23,265 nt of DNA from Dehalococcoidia bacterium. Lineage in GTDB: Bacteria; Chloroflexota; Dehalococcoidia; Dehalococcoidales; UBA1222. Each line of letters begins with the position of its first letter. Positions within the stretch are counted from its first letter, which is position 1. Under the pieces are notes generated by a model, which had not been told where the DNA came from, made no database searches, and worked only from the letters and a program-made list of their open reading frames with translations. Location: NCBI GenBank assembly GCA_009783135.1, contig WRHS01000012.1, positions 1 through 23,265 of the forward strand, written 5' to 3'. This document shows positions 14,468 through 21,717 of the stretch, in pieces. Position numbers and translations under genes: made by a program.

Positions 14468-15349
14468 CTATGGCTGCGGATGGGGATTAGGTGACTTTTG
14501 CAAACTCTTATCCCACCAAATAAGAGACCAGAGGCTGTTTTTTTGCTGATAGTAATATCCATCGCTGTAAGTCAGCCGATGTTCCAAGAACTCTATTATC
14601 GCACGTTGCTCAGTTTCTCCTGCTGGATAACTGCGCACTATTTGTATGTAAGCTTCCGGAATTGAATTGTAACGCCGTCGCCCGCTGGTTCGGAAAAGCT
14701 CTACGTTAGCGTGAATACCCATGCTCAGAAGCAGGTTGTATAGCACGGCGTAGTCCGGTGAGGGGGTGTATGGAATATTGAGCATGGTACTCAGTTCTGA
14801 TTCAATCTCGTCATAACCACTTGCTTTCCACGTTATATAACAAAGACGTTTTGCGGCTGCATCAATGGAGCGTAGGTTGTGGGTGATTCCTTTGTTTGAG
14901 GGTAATGAACGTGATACCAGAACAATATCGTGTTGTGGAAAATCCCGACCTACTTGGATTTGCGCCCAGTCCAGATGTAGTGGAGTGATGTTGGCCAGAC
15001 CATTGCGGTTGGCTCCATTCATGATGTGGTCCAGCATGGCAGGAGACTGGTCCAGAGATGTTACCTGACGTACAAGTCGTGCAAGAGGTATGCTTAATGC
15101 ACCTGTTCCGGCTCCTACGTCAAGGAGGGTGTCATCGGGAGTAAGTTCCAGGCGGCTTATTAACTCCTCAACATAGCCGCTGTGTTCAGTTTTTAGCGGC
15201 AGCGAGCGTGCCCAGTTATCCCAAAAGCCTGCTCCATTCCCGCGGAAAGTAGCCTCATCCATTTGCTGGTGCCACATGTGGGCCCAATCTATGTCACTTA
15301 GCTTATTGGGGAGAAGTAAGTTGTTATTACCAAGATTTTCTCTTTGCAT
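14468..15349 (-). CDS. Class I SAM-dependent methyltransferase
   Basis: 293 residues. Motif I LLDVGAGTGALSIPLA (about residues 75-90), acidic end of strand 2 in VTSLDQSP, and NITPLHLDWAQI as motif II. An N-terminal segment (WAHMWHQQMDEATFRGNGAGFWDNWA) precedes the Rossmann fold, as in related anaerobe proteins. The substrate is unknown. It shares a 152-base divergent control region with fmdE and lies upstream of the importer operon in the same direction, with its own promoter. Small-molecule or metallophore-related methylation is possible but unsupported by sequence. Confidence 0.85.
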   Translation of the reverse strand: MQRENLGNNNLLLPNKLSDIDWAHMWHQQMDEATFRGNGAGFWDNWARSLPLKTEHSGYVEELISRLELTPDDTLLDVGAGTGALSIPLARLVRQVTSLDQSPAMLDHIMNGANRNGLANITPLHLDWAQIQVGRDFPQHDIVLVSRSLPSNKGITHNLRSIDAAAKRLCYITWKASGYDEIESELSTMLNIPYTPSPDYAVLYNLLLSMGIHANVELFRTSGRRRYNSIPEAYIQIVRSYPAGETEQRAIIEFLEHRLTYSDGYYYQQKNSLWSLIWWDKSLQKSPNPHPQP

Positions 15350-15392
15350 ATAACCCTCATGATTTTGATACTGTTATTGATGCCGACAACAG

Positions 15393-15412
15393 ATATTATG
15401 CCAAAATATAAC
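15393..15412 (-). promoter_or_regulatory. Operator-like site on the methyltransferase -10 box
   Basis: A TAATAT box (15398-15393) is overlapped by GTTATA-N6-CATAAT (15412-15395, minus strand), the same half-sites as the other operators but one base longer in the centre. The -35 region is weak (TACATT at 17-base spacing). Confidence 0.45.
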
Positions 15413-15434
15413 TGCAATGTACTATTTCCCTGTA

Positions 15435-15475
15435 TTGAAATTTATCGCTGATAAGTATATCATACTGGATATAAC
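15435..15475 (+). promoter_or_regulatory. Promoter and operator of fmdE
   Basis: TTGAAA (15435-15440), 17-base spacer, TATCAT (15458-15463). The site ATCATA-N5-TATAAC (15459-15475) overlaps the -10 box and matches the perfect dyad at 11010-11026 in 13 of 17 positions. Confidence 0.6.
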
Positions 15476-15507
15476 GAGTAAAAGCAGTTACAGGGAGGTT
15501 TTTGTAC

Positions 15508-16104
15508 ATGGATATCGGTTCTTATACTTTTGATGAATTTGTGCAGAAAGTGTGCGAATTTCATGGTGGTCCTGCGCCTGGCGTAATCCTTGGTGGCATG
15601 ATAGTGGATATGGCAAAACGCAATCTATCGCCAGAATATTTGTTTGATGCAATTTGCGAAACCGACAAGTGTCTGCCTGATGCCATCCAGATGCTGACTC
15701 CGTGCAAAATAGGCAATGGATGGATGCGCATTATCAACACGGGGCGTTTTTCGGTTACGTTGTATGACAAACATTGTGGTGACGGAGTGCGCGTGTTTGT
15801 AGACGCTTCCAAGACTAAAGCATTTAAGGATTTTAATGATTGGTTTGCCTGTCTAGTCCCCAAAAAAGAACAGAACAGAGAGCGGTTGATGGAAGACATC
15901 CGCAATCATGGTCGTGACGTGCTGACTTTGCAACGTGTCAAAGTGGATATAAATGCGCTGCCCGACAAAGAAACGGAAGAATATACCATTTGCAAGGAAT
16001 GCAACGAGTCTTGTTTGCCGACTGATACTGGAGTTTGTCTAGCCTGTCAAGGCAGGACTTATACGTCGCCAGCAAATGAAAGTTGCGGCTGTAAAGGGTG
16101 TTGA
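15508..16104 (+). CDS. FmdE-family protein with C-terminal zinc ribbon
   Basis: 198 residues. FHGGPAPGVILGGMIVDMA (18-36), the cysteine-containing CETDKCLPDAIQMLTPCKIGNG (50-71) and RFSVTLYDKHCGDGVRVFVD belong to the family named after subunit E of formylmethanofuran dehydrogenase. The C terminus adds CKEC...CLAC (Cys162, 165, 177, 180) and a CGCKGC tail. Bacterial members are linked to molybdenum/tungsten metabolism mainly by gene context; no methanofuran pathway is implied. ATG 15508 is chosen because AGGGAGGT lies 9 bases upstream; a TTG two codons earlier is too close. Confidence 0.88.
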   Translation: MDIGSYTFDEFVQKVCEFHGGPAPGVILGGMIVDMAKRNLSPEYLFDAICETDKCLPDAIQMLTPCKIGNGWMRIINTGRFSVTLYDKHCGDGVRVFVDASKTKAFKDFNDWFACLVPKKEQNRERLMEDIRNHGRDVLTLQRVKVDINALPDKETEEYTICKECNESCLPTDTGVCLACQGRTYTSPANESCGCKGC

Positions 16105-16124
16105 GGCGCGGGATAGAGACGCAT

Positions 16125-16153
16125 TTTACAGGTTGAGCCAAAAAGGATAGAAT
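16125..16153 (+). promoter_or_regulatory. Promoter of tRNA-Val
   Basis: TTTACA (16125-16130), 17-base spacer, TAGAAT (16148-16153), ending 12 bases before the tRNA. Confidence 0.65.
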
Positions 16154-16165
16154 GGGCAGGATTGT

Positions 16166-16242
16166 GGGCGGTTAGCTCAGTCGGTTAGAGCACCTGCTTT
16201 ACACGCAGGGGGTCATAGGTTCGAGTCCTATACCGCCCACCA
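16166..16242 (+). tRNA. tRNA-Val (TAC), integration target
   Basis: 77 nt with encoded CCA. Acceptor GGGCGGT/ACCGCCC, loop TTTACAC giving anticodon TAC, T arm ATAGG-TTCGAGT-CCTAT, discriminator A. The 3' part is overlapped on the other strand by the end of the serine recombinase gene. The tRNA is intact, as expected when an element integrates and restores the 3' end. Confidence 0.97.
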
Positions 16243-17738
16243 TGGCTTTCCACAGACGAAACACCAAAGTTTATGGGAATGCCCATATTCTTCTTTTCGA
16301 GCAGTTCTTTCACTTCATCAAATGTTATGCAGAATTCTCCGTCTTTGATGTTTAGCGTGACCAGCATTTTGTCGTTGTAGACGTACATGCTGTTCAAAAA
16401 CACGTTTATAAGACGCTGCCTTTCTTTTAAGTCATCAAGGTTTATCGATTTGAATTCGTCTAGTCTAAATTGAATTGCTTTTTTGCTCATTATCGGGCGT
16501 TCAATGCGCTCTTTGGCAATAGCGATTTCCATTAGTTCTTTATCCTGCTCTAGTTTGAGAAGCGTTTCTTTGGTAGTAGTGGTAACAATTCCCTGCTTGA
16601 TGGCGTCCATCACATTGGTTATTTCTTTGGCGTTCTGCTTGAGTTGTTTTTCCAATAGAGGTAATGCAGGACTCTTTATTAACTGGGCTTCGTAACAGTT
16701 GTCTACGATTTGCCTGACGTGTTCAACGTCATTTATCACATTCATTATGCAATTGAGTACACCAAACTCAAGGAACGATTTGACATCACGTTTCTTTTCG
16801 CAGGCTTTTTGTTTTTTGGCTAAACGACAATGGTAATAGCGGTATGTAATATTTTCCCTACTTGTGCCGCTTTCTCCGACGATAGTGCTACTGCAATAAC
16901 CACAGAAACTTTTCCCTGTCAGTACATACTTGTCTGCTACTGGTTTGAAATGTCCTGGTGTTCGTTGGTTAGCGAATAATCGCTTTTGGCACCTCTCAAA
17001 AGTCTCTTCATCTGTTAAAGGCATGAATGAATTTGGTATGACGACATCCTTAAAGCGATATTCTCCGAGATAGCGACGGTTTTTAAGCAAAGCAACAATA
17101 AAGGTGTATGACGGAAGACATTTCTGATTTGTTTGTAAACCGATGTCTTTGAGCGATTGCACTATTTCTTTGGCACTATCTCCGCAGGCGAAGCGACGGA
17201 AAATATCAGTTACAATCGGCGCCTTAACCGGATCCGGTTGGAAGTGTTTATTCTCATCAATAACATATCCGAAAGTTGGGATACCTCCATTGTATTTGCC
17301 TTTGAGAGCATTTTCAGTCATGCCTCGACTGACTTTTTGCGCAAGGTCTTTTATGTAGTAGGCTGAGAAGCCCTCGAATATGCTTTCCATCAATTGTCCT
17401 TCAGGGCTTTCGTCGATTGGCTCTGTTGCTGATACTACATTGACGTCATTCTTTTTTAGGGCGTGCTTGTAGAAAACGCTGTCATACTTATCACGAGAAA
17501 AGCGGTCTATTTTCCAGACGAGTACTGTATCAAATCCCTTTTGTTTGCTGTCGGAAATCATCTGCATAAACTGAGGGCGGTTTTCTGCCTTTTTGCCGGA
17601 AATGGCTCTGTCGGCATAAGTTTTGATGATGGAATATCCCTTGCGAAGAGCAAAATCCTTGCACTCACGTACTTGTCCTTCTATGGATTCCTCTCGCTGA
17701 TTATCGCTTGAGTACCTGGCGTAAATAACTGCTTTCAT
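16185..17738 (-). CDS. Large serine recombinase (integrase)
   Basis: 517 residues. Resolvase domain with catalytic Ser10 in YARYSSDNQREESIEGQ and the Arg-rich IDRFSRDKYD; recombinase domain from about 160 (GGIPTFGYVIDENKHF); zinc ribbon GKSFCGYCSSTIVG...YHCRLAK...CEKKR at about 295-335; coiled coil at about 345-430. It catalyses integration and excision through a phosphoserine link. The last 18 codons (GGRYRTRTYDPLRVKQVL) and the stop are the antisense of the tRNA-Val gene. The start ATG overlaps the Xre gene stop by four bases, so it is probably controlled with it. Confidence 0.95.
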   Translation of the reverse strand: MKAVIYARYSSDNQREESIEGQVRECKDFALRKGYSIIKTYADRAISGKKAENRPQFMQMISDSKQKGFDTVLVWKIDRFSRDKYDSVFYKHALKKNDVNVVSATEPIDESPEGQLMESIFEGFSAYYIKDLAQKVSRGMTENALKGKYNGGIPTFGYVIDENKHFQPDPVKAPIVTDIFRRFACGDSAKEIVQSLKDIGLQTNQKCLPSYTFIVALLKNRRYLGEYRFKDVVIPNSFMPLTDEETFERCQKRLFANQRTPGHFKPVADKYVLTGKSFCGYCSSTIVGESGTSRENITYRYYHCRLAKKQKACEKKRDVKSFLEFGVLNCIMNVINDVEHVRQIVDNCYEAQLIKSPALPLLEKQLKQNAKEITNVMDAIKQGIVTTTTKETLLKLEQDKELMEIAIAKERIERPIMSKKAIQFRLDEFKSINLDDLKERQRLINVFLNSMYVYNDKMLVTLNIKDGEFCITFDEVKELLEKKNMGIPINFGVSSVESHGGRYRTRTYDPLRVKQVL

Positions 17739-18085
17739 GCATTACCTTTCATCATCTGTAGTAGTGTATCTTTCAGCTTCCCGCTCATGGGAGACTTGGG
17801 GTCAAAACACATATCAATGAATAACTTCATTTCGTCGTTACTCTCTATCTTGGGCTTGAACTCATATAACTGCCCTTGTGGTTTATCTGTTCTACCGAAT
17901 AAGTAATCCAGTGAAACATCAAAATAGTCCGCATACCAAATCAGAGTAGTAAAGGGTGGGTCGCATCCATCATTCTCATAACGCTGAATGCTTGATTGAG
18001 TTCCCCCGATTAGTTTAGCGATTTTGGCTTGGGATAGCCGGAGTCCTTCTCTTAATCCACGTAATCTCTGACCTACAATTTGCAT
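17735..18085 (-). CDS. Xre/Cro-type transcriptional regulator
   Basis: 116 residues. The helix-turn-helix is LRLSQAKIAKLIGGTQSSIQRYENDG (about residues 16-41), followed by the YFDVSLDYLFGRTD signature common in phage and element repressors, then a C-terminal part without a recognised domain. It is likely a repressor of the int promoter. ATG 18085 has GAGGTG upstream; a GTG three codons earlier overlaps that ribosome site. Its stop overlaps the recombinase start (ATGA), so the two form one unit. Confidence 0.9.
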   Translation of the reverse strand: MQIVGQRLRGLREGLRLSQAKIAKLIGGTQSSIQRYENDGCDPPFTTLIWYADYFDVSLDYLFGRTDKPQGQLYEFKPKIESNDEMKLFIDMCFDPKSPMSGKLKDTLLQMMKGNA

Positions 18086-18109
18086 AGTAAACACCTCACT
18101 TTAGAGTAC

Positions 18110-18138
18110 AGTATAACCCAATATAACATTGCTGTCAA
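18110..18138 (-). promoter_or_regulatory. Promoter of the xre-recombinase operon
   Basis: TTGACA (18138-18133), 17-base spacer, TATACT (18115-18110). GTTATATTG and GGTTATACTG form a near-direct repeat across the spacer and -10 box, a plausible binding site for the encoded Xre protein. The rest of 18139-18306 shows no gene. Confidence 0.7.
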
Positions 18139-18306
18139 CACAATAAACGAGTACAAGCGATGCAAGAGGAGACGGTATTGTTTCTTAACTGTAGGGGTTT
18201 CCAAAGGGGCTACCCTTTGGCACGCGGCTTTGCGAACGCAAAGTCTAGTGTGTTATGCCTCGTAATAAAAAGAATGTGTTGATGCTTTAAGTTTGCCATG
18301 TTCAAA

Positions 18307-19161
18307 CTACTTCTTCGCAGATTTAACAGTTTTCTTACCTCTTTTCTTTCGAATAGGAACCATAACTCTCATTAAGTAATTGTTAGCATCACCGATGCAG
18401 ATTTCATTGAGCGGATGCTCTTCGTAGAAATCACCGCATATCTCATAGCCATTTTTTTCAATGTATGCCAGCAGTCGCTTATATAACTCACCACCCTCAC
18501 CATACCAACTGCGATTATAGCCGATAGCATATAACGCCGCTGGCTTTCTATCATGCCCGTCTGGATTATAGAAATACAATCTGTCAGGATGAACATAATC
18601 CTCCCGCAATATGCTTTCTTTAGAAAGGATGCCCCAAACAGAATAGTTCAAATCTACTTCAGTATGTTGCTTACTCATTTCATGGTAAAAACTCAATAAA
18701 GCGTCATAACCATCTCGTCCACGGCTGTAGTCATTTAATCCCCCAAGGATAATCGCTTCCTCCGGCATGTATTGGGCTGTGATTTCTTTCTCGTTAATAT
18801 TAGCAACTGATTCCATAGACTTTTTGAGTGTAAGTATGAGTTTCTTAGTGCGAACCATTTCATCGATTTTCATGTTGATTGTTTCAAGTTGACGCATAAA
18901 AAACTTCTCAGCCGTTTTGGGATTAAGAGTTGTCTTAAGGTTTTTTATCTCTTCCAGCGACATGCCAAGTAATTGAAAAGTACGGATAAAATGGACAGTT
19001 GTTGTTTGCTCACTGCGGTAATATCGATATTTACTATCTTCTCCACGCGAAACAGGTGATAGCAAGCCGATTTTGTCATAATGCCATAGCGTAGCCTTGG
19101 TTGTACGTGAGAGCTTGGCGAATTCGCCAACGGATAGAAAATGCTTGTTCCCCTTTGCCAT
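18307..19161 (-). CDS. MerR-family regulator with GyrI-like effector domain
   Basis: 284 residues. Winged-helix domain LSVGEFAKLSRTTKATLWHYDKIGLLSP (about 9-36) with SKYRYYRSEQ; dimerising coiled coil at about 80-118; C-terminal GyrI-like/SOUL-type domain from about 125 (ITAQYMPEEAIILGG) to 272, ending in a basic tail. This is the BmrR/TipA-like layout: effector-sensing activators that underwind promoters with long spacers. AAGGAGG lies 9 bases before the ATG. A promoter TTGCGC-N17-TACAAT is at 19223-19195. It is divergent from the protease operon, which it may control. Confidence 0.9.
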   Translation of the reverse strand: MAKGNKHFLSVGEFAKLSRTTKATLWHYDKIGLLSPVSRGEDSKYRYYRSEQTTTVHFIRTFQLLGMSLEEIKNLKTTLNPKTAEKFFMRQLETINMKIDEMVRTKKLILTLKKSMESVANINEKEITAQYMPEEAIILGGLNDYSRGRDGYDALLSFYHEMSKQHTEVDLNYSVWGILSKESILREDYVHPDRLYFYNPDGHDRKPAALYAIGYNRSWYGEGGELYKRLLAYIEKNGYEICGDFYEEHPLNEICIGDANNYLMRVMVPIRKKRGKKTVKSAKK

Positions 19162-19194
19162 AAATGCCAGCCTCCTTGTATTTGGACTTGTCTG

Positions 19195-19223
19195 ATTGTA
19201 ATGGAAAGGTCATGCCTGCGCAA
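19195..19223 (-). promoter_or_regulatory. Promoter of the merR-type gene
   Basis: TTGCGC (19223-19218), 17-base spacer, TACAAT (19200-19195) on the minus strand, 34 bases before the ATG. Confidence 0.45.
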
Positions 19224-19302
19224 CATCAACAATCATGTAGCAATGAAGTTATATAAGTGAAAATACCATAAATAATCGCTTATTACGCACGACTAAAACA
19301 TC

Positions 19303-19350
19303 TTGACATCAATGCGACATTACAGCATACACTTTTCAACAAGCATTGAT
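19303..19350 (+). promoter_or_regulatory. Long-spacer promoter upstream of the protease operon
   Basis: TTGACA (19303-19308) and TACACT (19328-19333) are separated by 19 bases, the spacing typical of promoters activated by MerR-family proteins. An ATGC/GCAT dyad lies within the spacer. An 8-bp inverted repeat ATCAATGC (19308-19315) / GCATTGAT (19343-19350) surrounds the -10 box. The next gene upstream, divergent, is the MerR-type regulator. Confidence 0.5.
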
Positions 19351-19388
19351 AATACTGCCACGCTCACTTATTGTGAGTAATTGCCAAA

Positions 19389-19492
19389 GGAGGTGGTGTC
19401 AATGGAGACTTGAGAAGTATGGCTTATTTTGGTGTTTTATTTACTCTGTGAAGAAAAAGACAAACAATGTCTATGAGAAAGCGAGAGGCTAG
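19389..19492 (+). other. Leader with chained mini-frames after a strong ribosome site
   Basis: AAAGGAGGTGG precedes ATG 19402, which opens only MET-stop. It is followed by ATG 19419 (MAYFGVLFTL-stop, to 19451) and, overlapping that stop, GTG 19448 (MKKKTNNVYEKARG-stop, to 19492). A small hairpin (CTCAC/GTGAG) lies just upstream near 19363-19377. This could be a leader-peptide attenuator or a decayed gene start. The remainder to 19536 has only the AGGAGG of the next gene. Confidence 0.35.
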
Positions 19493-19536
19493 GTTAAACG
19501 CAATATCGTGATATCAAAACATATAGGAGGGTTCAA

Positions 19537-20787
19537 GTGAAACATATTAAAAAGGGCTTATTATTCTTTTTGGTTTCATGTTTTTTGCTCAGTTCTGCCG
19601 CGTTTCCAACTAGTGCAGATAATGCTGATTATCCCACTTCCCCTGATTGCAGAAGTATAGCAAATTACGTTGAAAAAAATTTGGGTCTATTTGTTGAGGA
19701 CTATAACTCAGGTCTAAACACAGACGAGAAATTATTTTCAGCAAGCTACGTCGAGTTCAAGAGAGAAATCATCTTAGTGGAAAGCGGAGACATAGCCATT
19801 TACCTTGATTTTGATGGTGATAATGGTTATATGCTCCTAGGCGACAATTATGTCGGATATGCGTTTGAAATCGAGGGAGACCTGGAATATCTAAGAAATA
19901 TTGATGAAATATATTTCTACAGCGTATATGACAAATTCATGTTCGTACAAAATGGCGAACTGATTCCTGCAGGTATTGAGTTCAAAGGTGAAGATTTCTG
20001 GGATGATTTTAATTATGGTGTGCAATGGGCTGGGCAGGACCCTCCCGGTGGTGCAGGTTTGATATATAATCTTCCTGCTTATATGTTGGACAGATATGAC
20101 GCAGGCTATTTACCGCATGAATCAAATACGCTAAGTGGTTTCATTCTTGCTAAGCAATATGACCTTAGTACCTACTACAAAATCAATGGCAATGTTTCGA
20201 CTAGTGAGGGAAATTGTGTGCTTTCTTCAATATATGTTCTTCTAAATTATTGGAGATACGCAAAAGGTTATTCTAGTTTTCCATCGACATCGTCAAACTA
20301 TAATCCAATTAATGACTATTTTTATACCCAAGTAGTAAATGATGGATGGACTCCTCATTATCCTAACAATACTCCAGACTTGTATTTGACAATTCGTAGT
20401 ATGGCAGTCAATAATCACGGCTATAAGACTGGTGGTGTTTCTGCAATTGACATGGTAATTGAAGAAGCCGCAGCATTCTACGGTTATAACGCTTTGGATG
20501 CATCCAAAAGATTAACTTGGTCATTTGGCGGAGAAGTAGTGAATCAAATCAACGCGGGCCGTCCTTCACTTTGGAATCCAGGGTTTGGAACTTATGGCTC
20601 TCATTCAACGGTATGTTATGGATATGAAGTTTACAGAAAAACTACTAGAGTTCTATTTGTTGATTTCTACACCTATGTGCATCTCATGAAGTTAAATGAT
20701 AATTGGAATTCTACATTCAGATATTTCGATTATGATGCATATGTAAATGGAGATGGAATATATGGGACATTTGTTACAATGTCTTAG
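19537..20787 (+). CDS. Secreted papain-like cysteine protease, C39/C10-like
   Basis: 416 residues with a Sec signal peptide (basic MKHIKKG, hydrophobic 8-22, likely cleavage around SADNA, residues 26-30). The C-terminal half carries a papain-type pattern: Cys227 in EGNCVLSSIYVLLNYW (helix after the Cys), His356 in GSHSTVCYGYEV, and an acidic or amide residue in LFVDFYTY (Asp376) or KLNDNW. This is the Peptidase_C39_2/C10 arrangement of secreted Firmicutes enzymes. The N-terminal 200 residues are acidic and unassigned, perhaps a propeptide. Substrate unknown. GTG start with AGGAGG upstream. It overlaps the next gene. Confidence 0.72.
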   Translation: MKHIKKGLLFFLVSCFLLSSAAFPTSADNADYPTSPDCRSIANYVEKNLGLFVEDYNSGLNTDEKLFSASYVEFKREIILVESGDIAIYLDFDGDNGYMLLGDNYVGYAFEIEGDLEYLRNIDEIYFYSVYDKFMFVQNGELIPAGIEFKGEDFWDDFNYGVQWAGQDPPGGAGLIYNLPAYMLDRYDAGYLPHESNTLSGFILAKQYDLSTYYKINGNVSTSEGNCVLSSIYVLLNYWRYAKGYSSFPSTSSNYNPINDYFYTQVVNDGWTPHYPNNTPDLYLTIRSMAVNNHGYKTGGVSAIDMVIEEAAAFYGYNALDASKRLTWSFGGEVVNQINAGRPSLWNPGFGTYGSHSTVCYGYEVYRKTTRVLFVDFYTYVHLMKLNDNWNSTFRYFDYDAYVNGDGIYGTFVTMS

Positions 20788-21262
20788 TAAAGTGAGTAGA
20801 TATTTTGTTTTACCTGTTGTGGTTTTATTGATGATATTTGCATCTTGTTTGGTGGCATGCGTGAAAATCAATCCATCTGTAGTAGTGTATCGTGTTGGGG
20901 ATACTTACGCTGCATATGATTCGACAATAACATTGAATAGCGCCAGCCAATCTGATGAAATTATTATTAATAAAAGTACAGTTCAGGCTGAAAGCTGCAA
21001 AAAGTTTTTGGTGCTTAACATCACGATAACAGCAAAGGAAGATATCGTACTTATAAATGAAAGATTTCAGGTTCACGTTTTAGATGTCGTTGCCGATGCG
21101 GAGTTATCCAAGAGTTTGAATAACAATATTGATTATTTATGCTCCTACACGCTTATGAGCGGTGAAATCATTACAATTGATGTTGTATTCCAATTCGATG
21201 TTGAAGAAAATGCTATGTACGCAGTTGGTTTGCATGAAGCACTTTTTCAAGTAACCACATAA
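20762..21262 (+). CDS. Lipoprotein, DUF4352-like
   Basis: 166 residues. After a short N region (LSKVSRYF), a hydrophobic stretch VLPVVVLLMIFASCLVAC ends in a lipobox-like sequence, so it is a likely membrane-anchored lipoprotein. The rest is beta-rich, with KKFLVLNITITAKEDIVLINERFQVHVLD resembling the immunoglobulin-like DUF4352 fold; this match is weak. ATG 20762 is chosen since GGAG lies 9 bases upstream, inside the protease gene; ATG 20747 and 20753 are alternatives. It overlaps the protease gene by 26 bases, so they are coupled. It could be an anchor, inhibitor or immunity partner of the protease; this is conjecture. Confidence 0.65.
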   Translation: MGHLLQCLSKVSRYFVLPVVVLLMIFASCLVACVKINPSVVVYRVGDTYAAYDSTITLNSASQSDEIIINKSTVQAESCKKFLVLNITITAKEDIVLINERFQVHVLDVVADAELSKSLNNNIDYLCSYTLMSGEIITIDVVFQFDVEENAMYAVGLHEALFQVTT

Positions 21263-21267
21263 GTTTT

Positions 21268-21309
21268 GCCATCTAGCACTCTGGAAAGTCAACCAGAGTG
21301 CTAGATGGC
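21268..21309 (+). terminator. Perfect 17-bp hairpin after the protease operon
   Basis: GCCATCTAGCACTCTGG and CCAGAGTGCTAGATGGC pair perfectly around an 8-nt loop, five bases after the lipoprotein stop. No clean T run follows (GTATAAATATTTT), so it is a weak intrinsic terminator, an mRNA-stabilising hairpin, or a palindromic site. Confidence 0.6.
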
Positions 21310-21416
21310 GTATAAATATTTTGGTAGTCGGCAATCAGTAGACAATTTCAGTTTCATTATAGACGCAATAGAAAACTTTTTCGGTTTTGATTGAACTGGG
21401 AAAGCACTATTGTAGT

Positions 21417-21605
21417 TCACCATGCTAAATATTTTTTCAAAGCTTCTTCAAATTGCTATTCTAGAGGGGCTCTAATTCTTAAACGGCTAACAATTTCTGC
21501 ATATGGTTCGTTTTCACTCAAAATGCGGGCTTTGTCAACAGCTCCAATCTGTCCGAAGTCCTTCCAGCTATAAAACATTCCTAACCCATTGACCAAAAAC
21601 ATCAT
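21417..21605 (-). pseudogene. Degenerate small protein gene with in-frame TAG
   Basis: The minus-strand frame reads MMFLVNGLGMFYSWKDFG, then ...AVDKARILSENEPYAEIVSRL..., a TAG at 21458-21456, and then QFEEALKKYLAW before TGA at 21419-21417. The part after the TAG looks like a natural amphipathic C terminus, suggesting a gene broken by a nonsense change. Its start is unclear (ATG 21605 or 21578), and no good ribosome site is seen. I do not recognise the family. The rest of 21310-21693 holds no gene, only AT-rich sequence before the next ribosome site. Confidence 0.35.
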
Positions 21606-21717
21606 TTTCAAAAATATTATAAAATAATGGCAGATTTCTGGAACAATTATGCTATGGTTAAGGCGCAAATAATTAGAAGCACTTTACTCTTTCTTGATTG
21701 GAGGTGAATTATTACGC

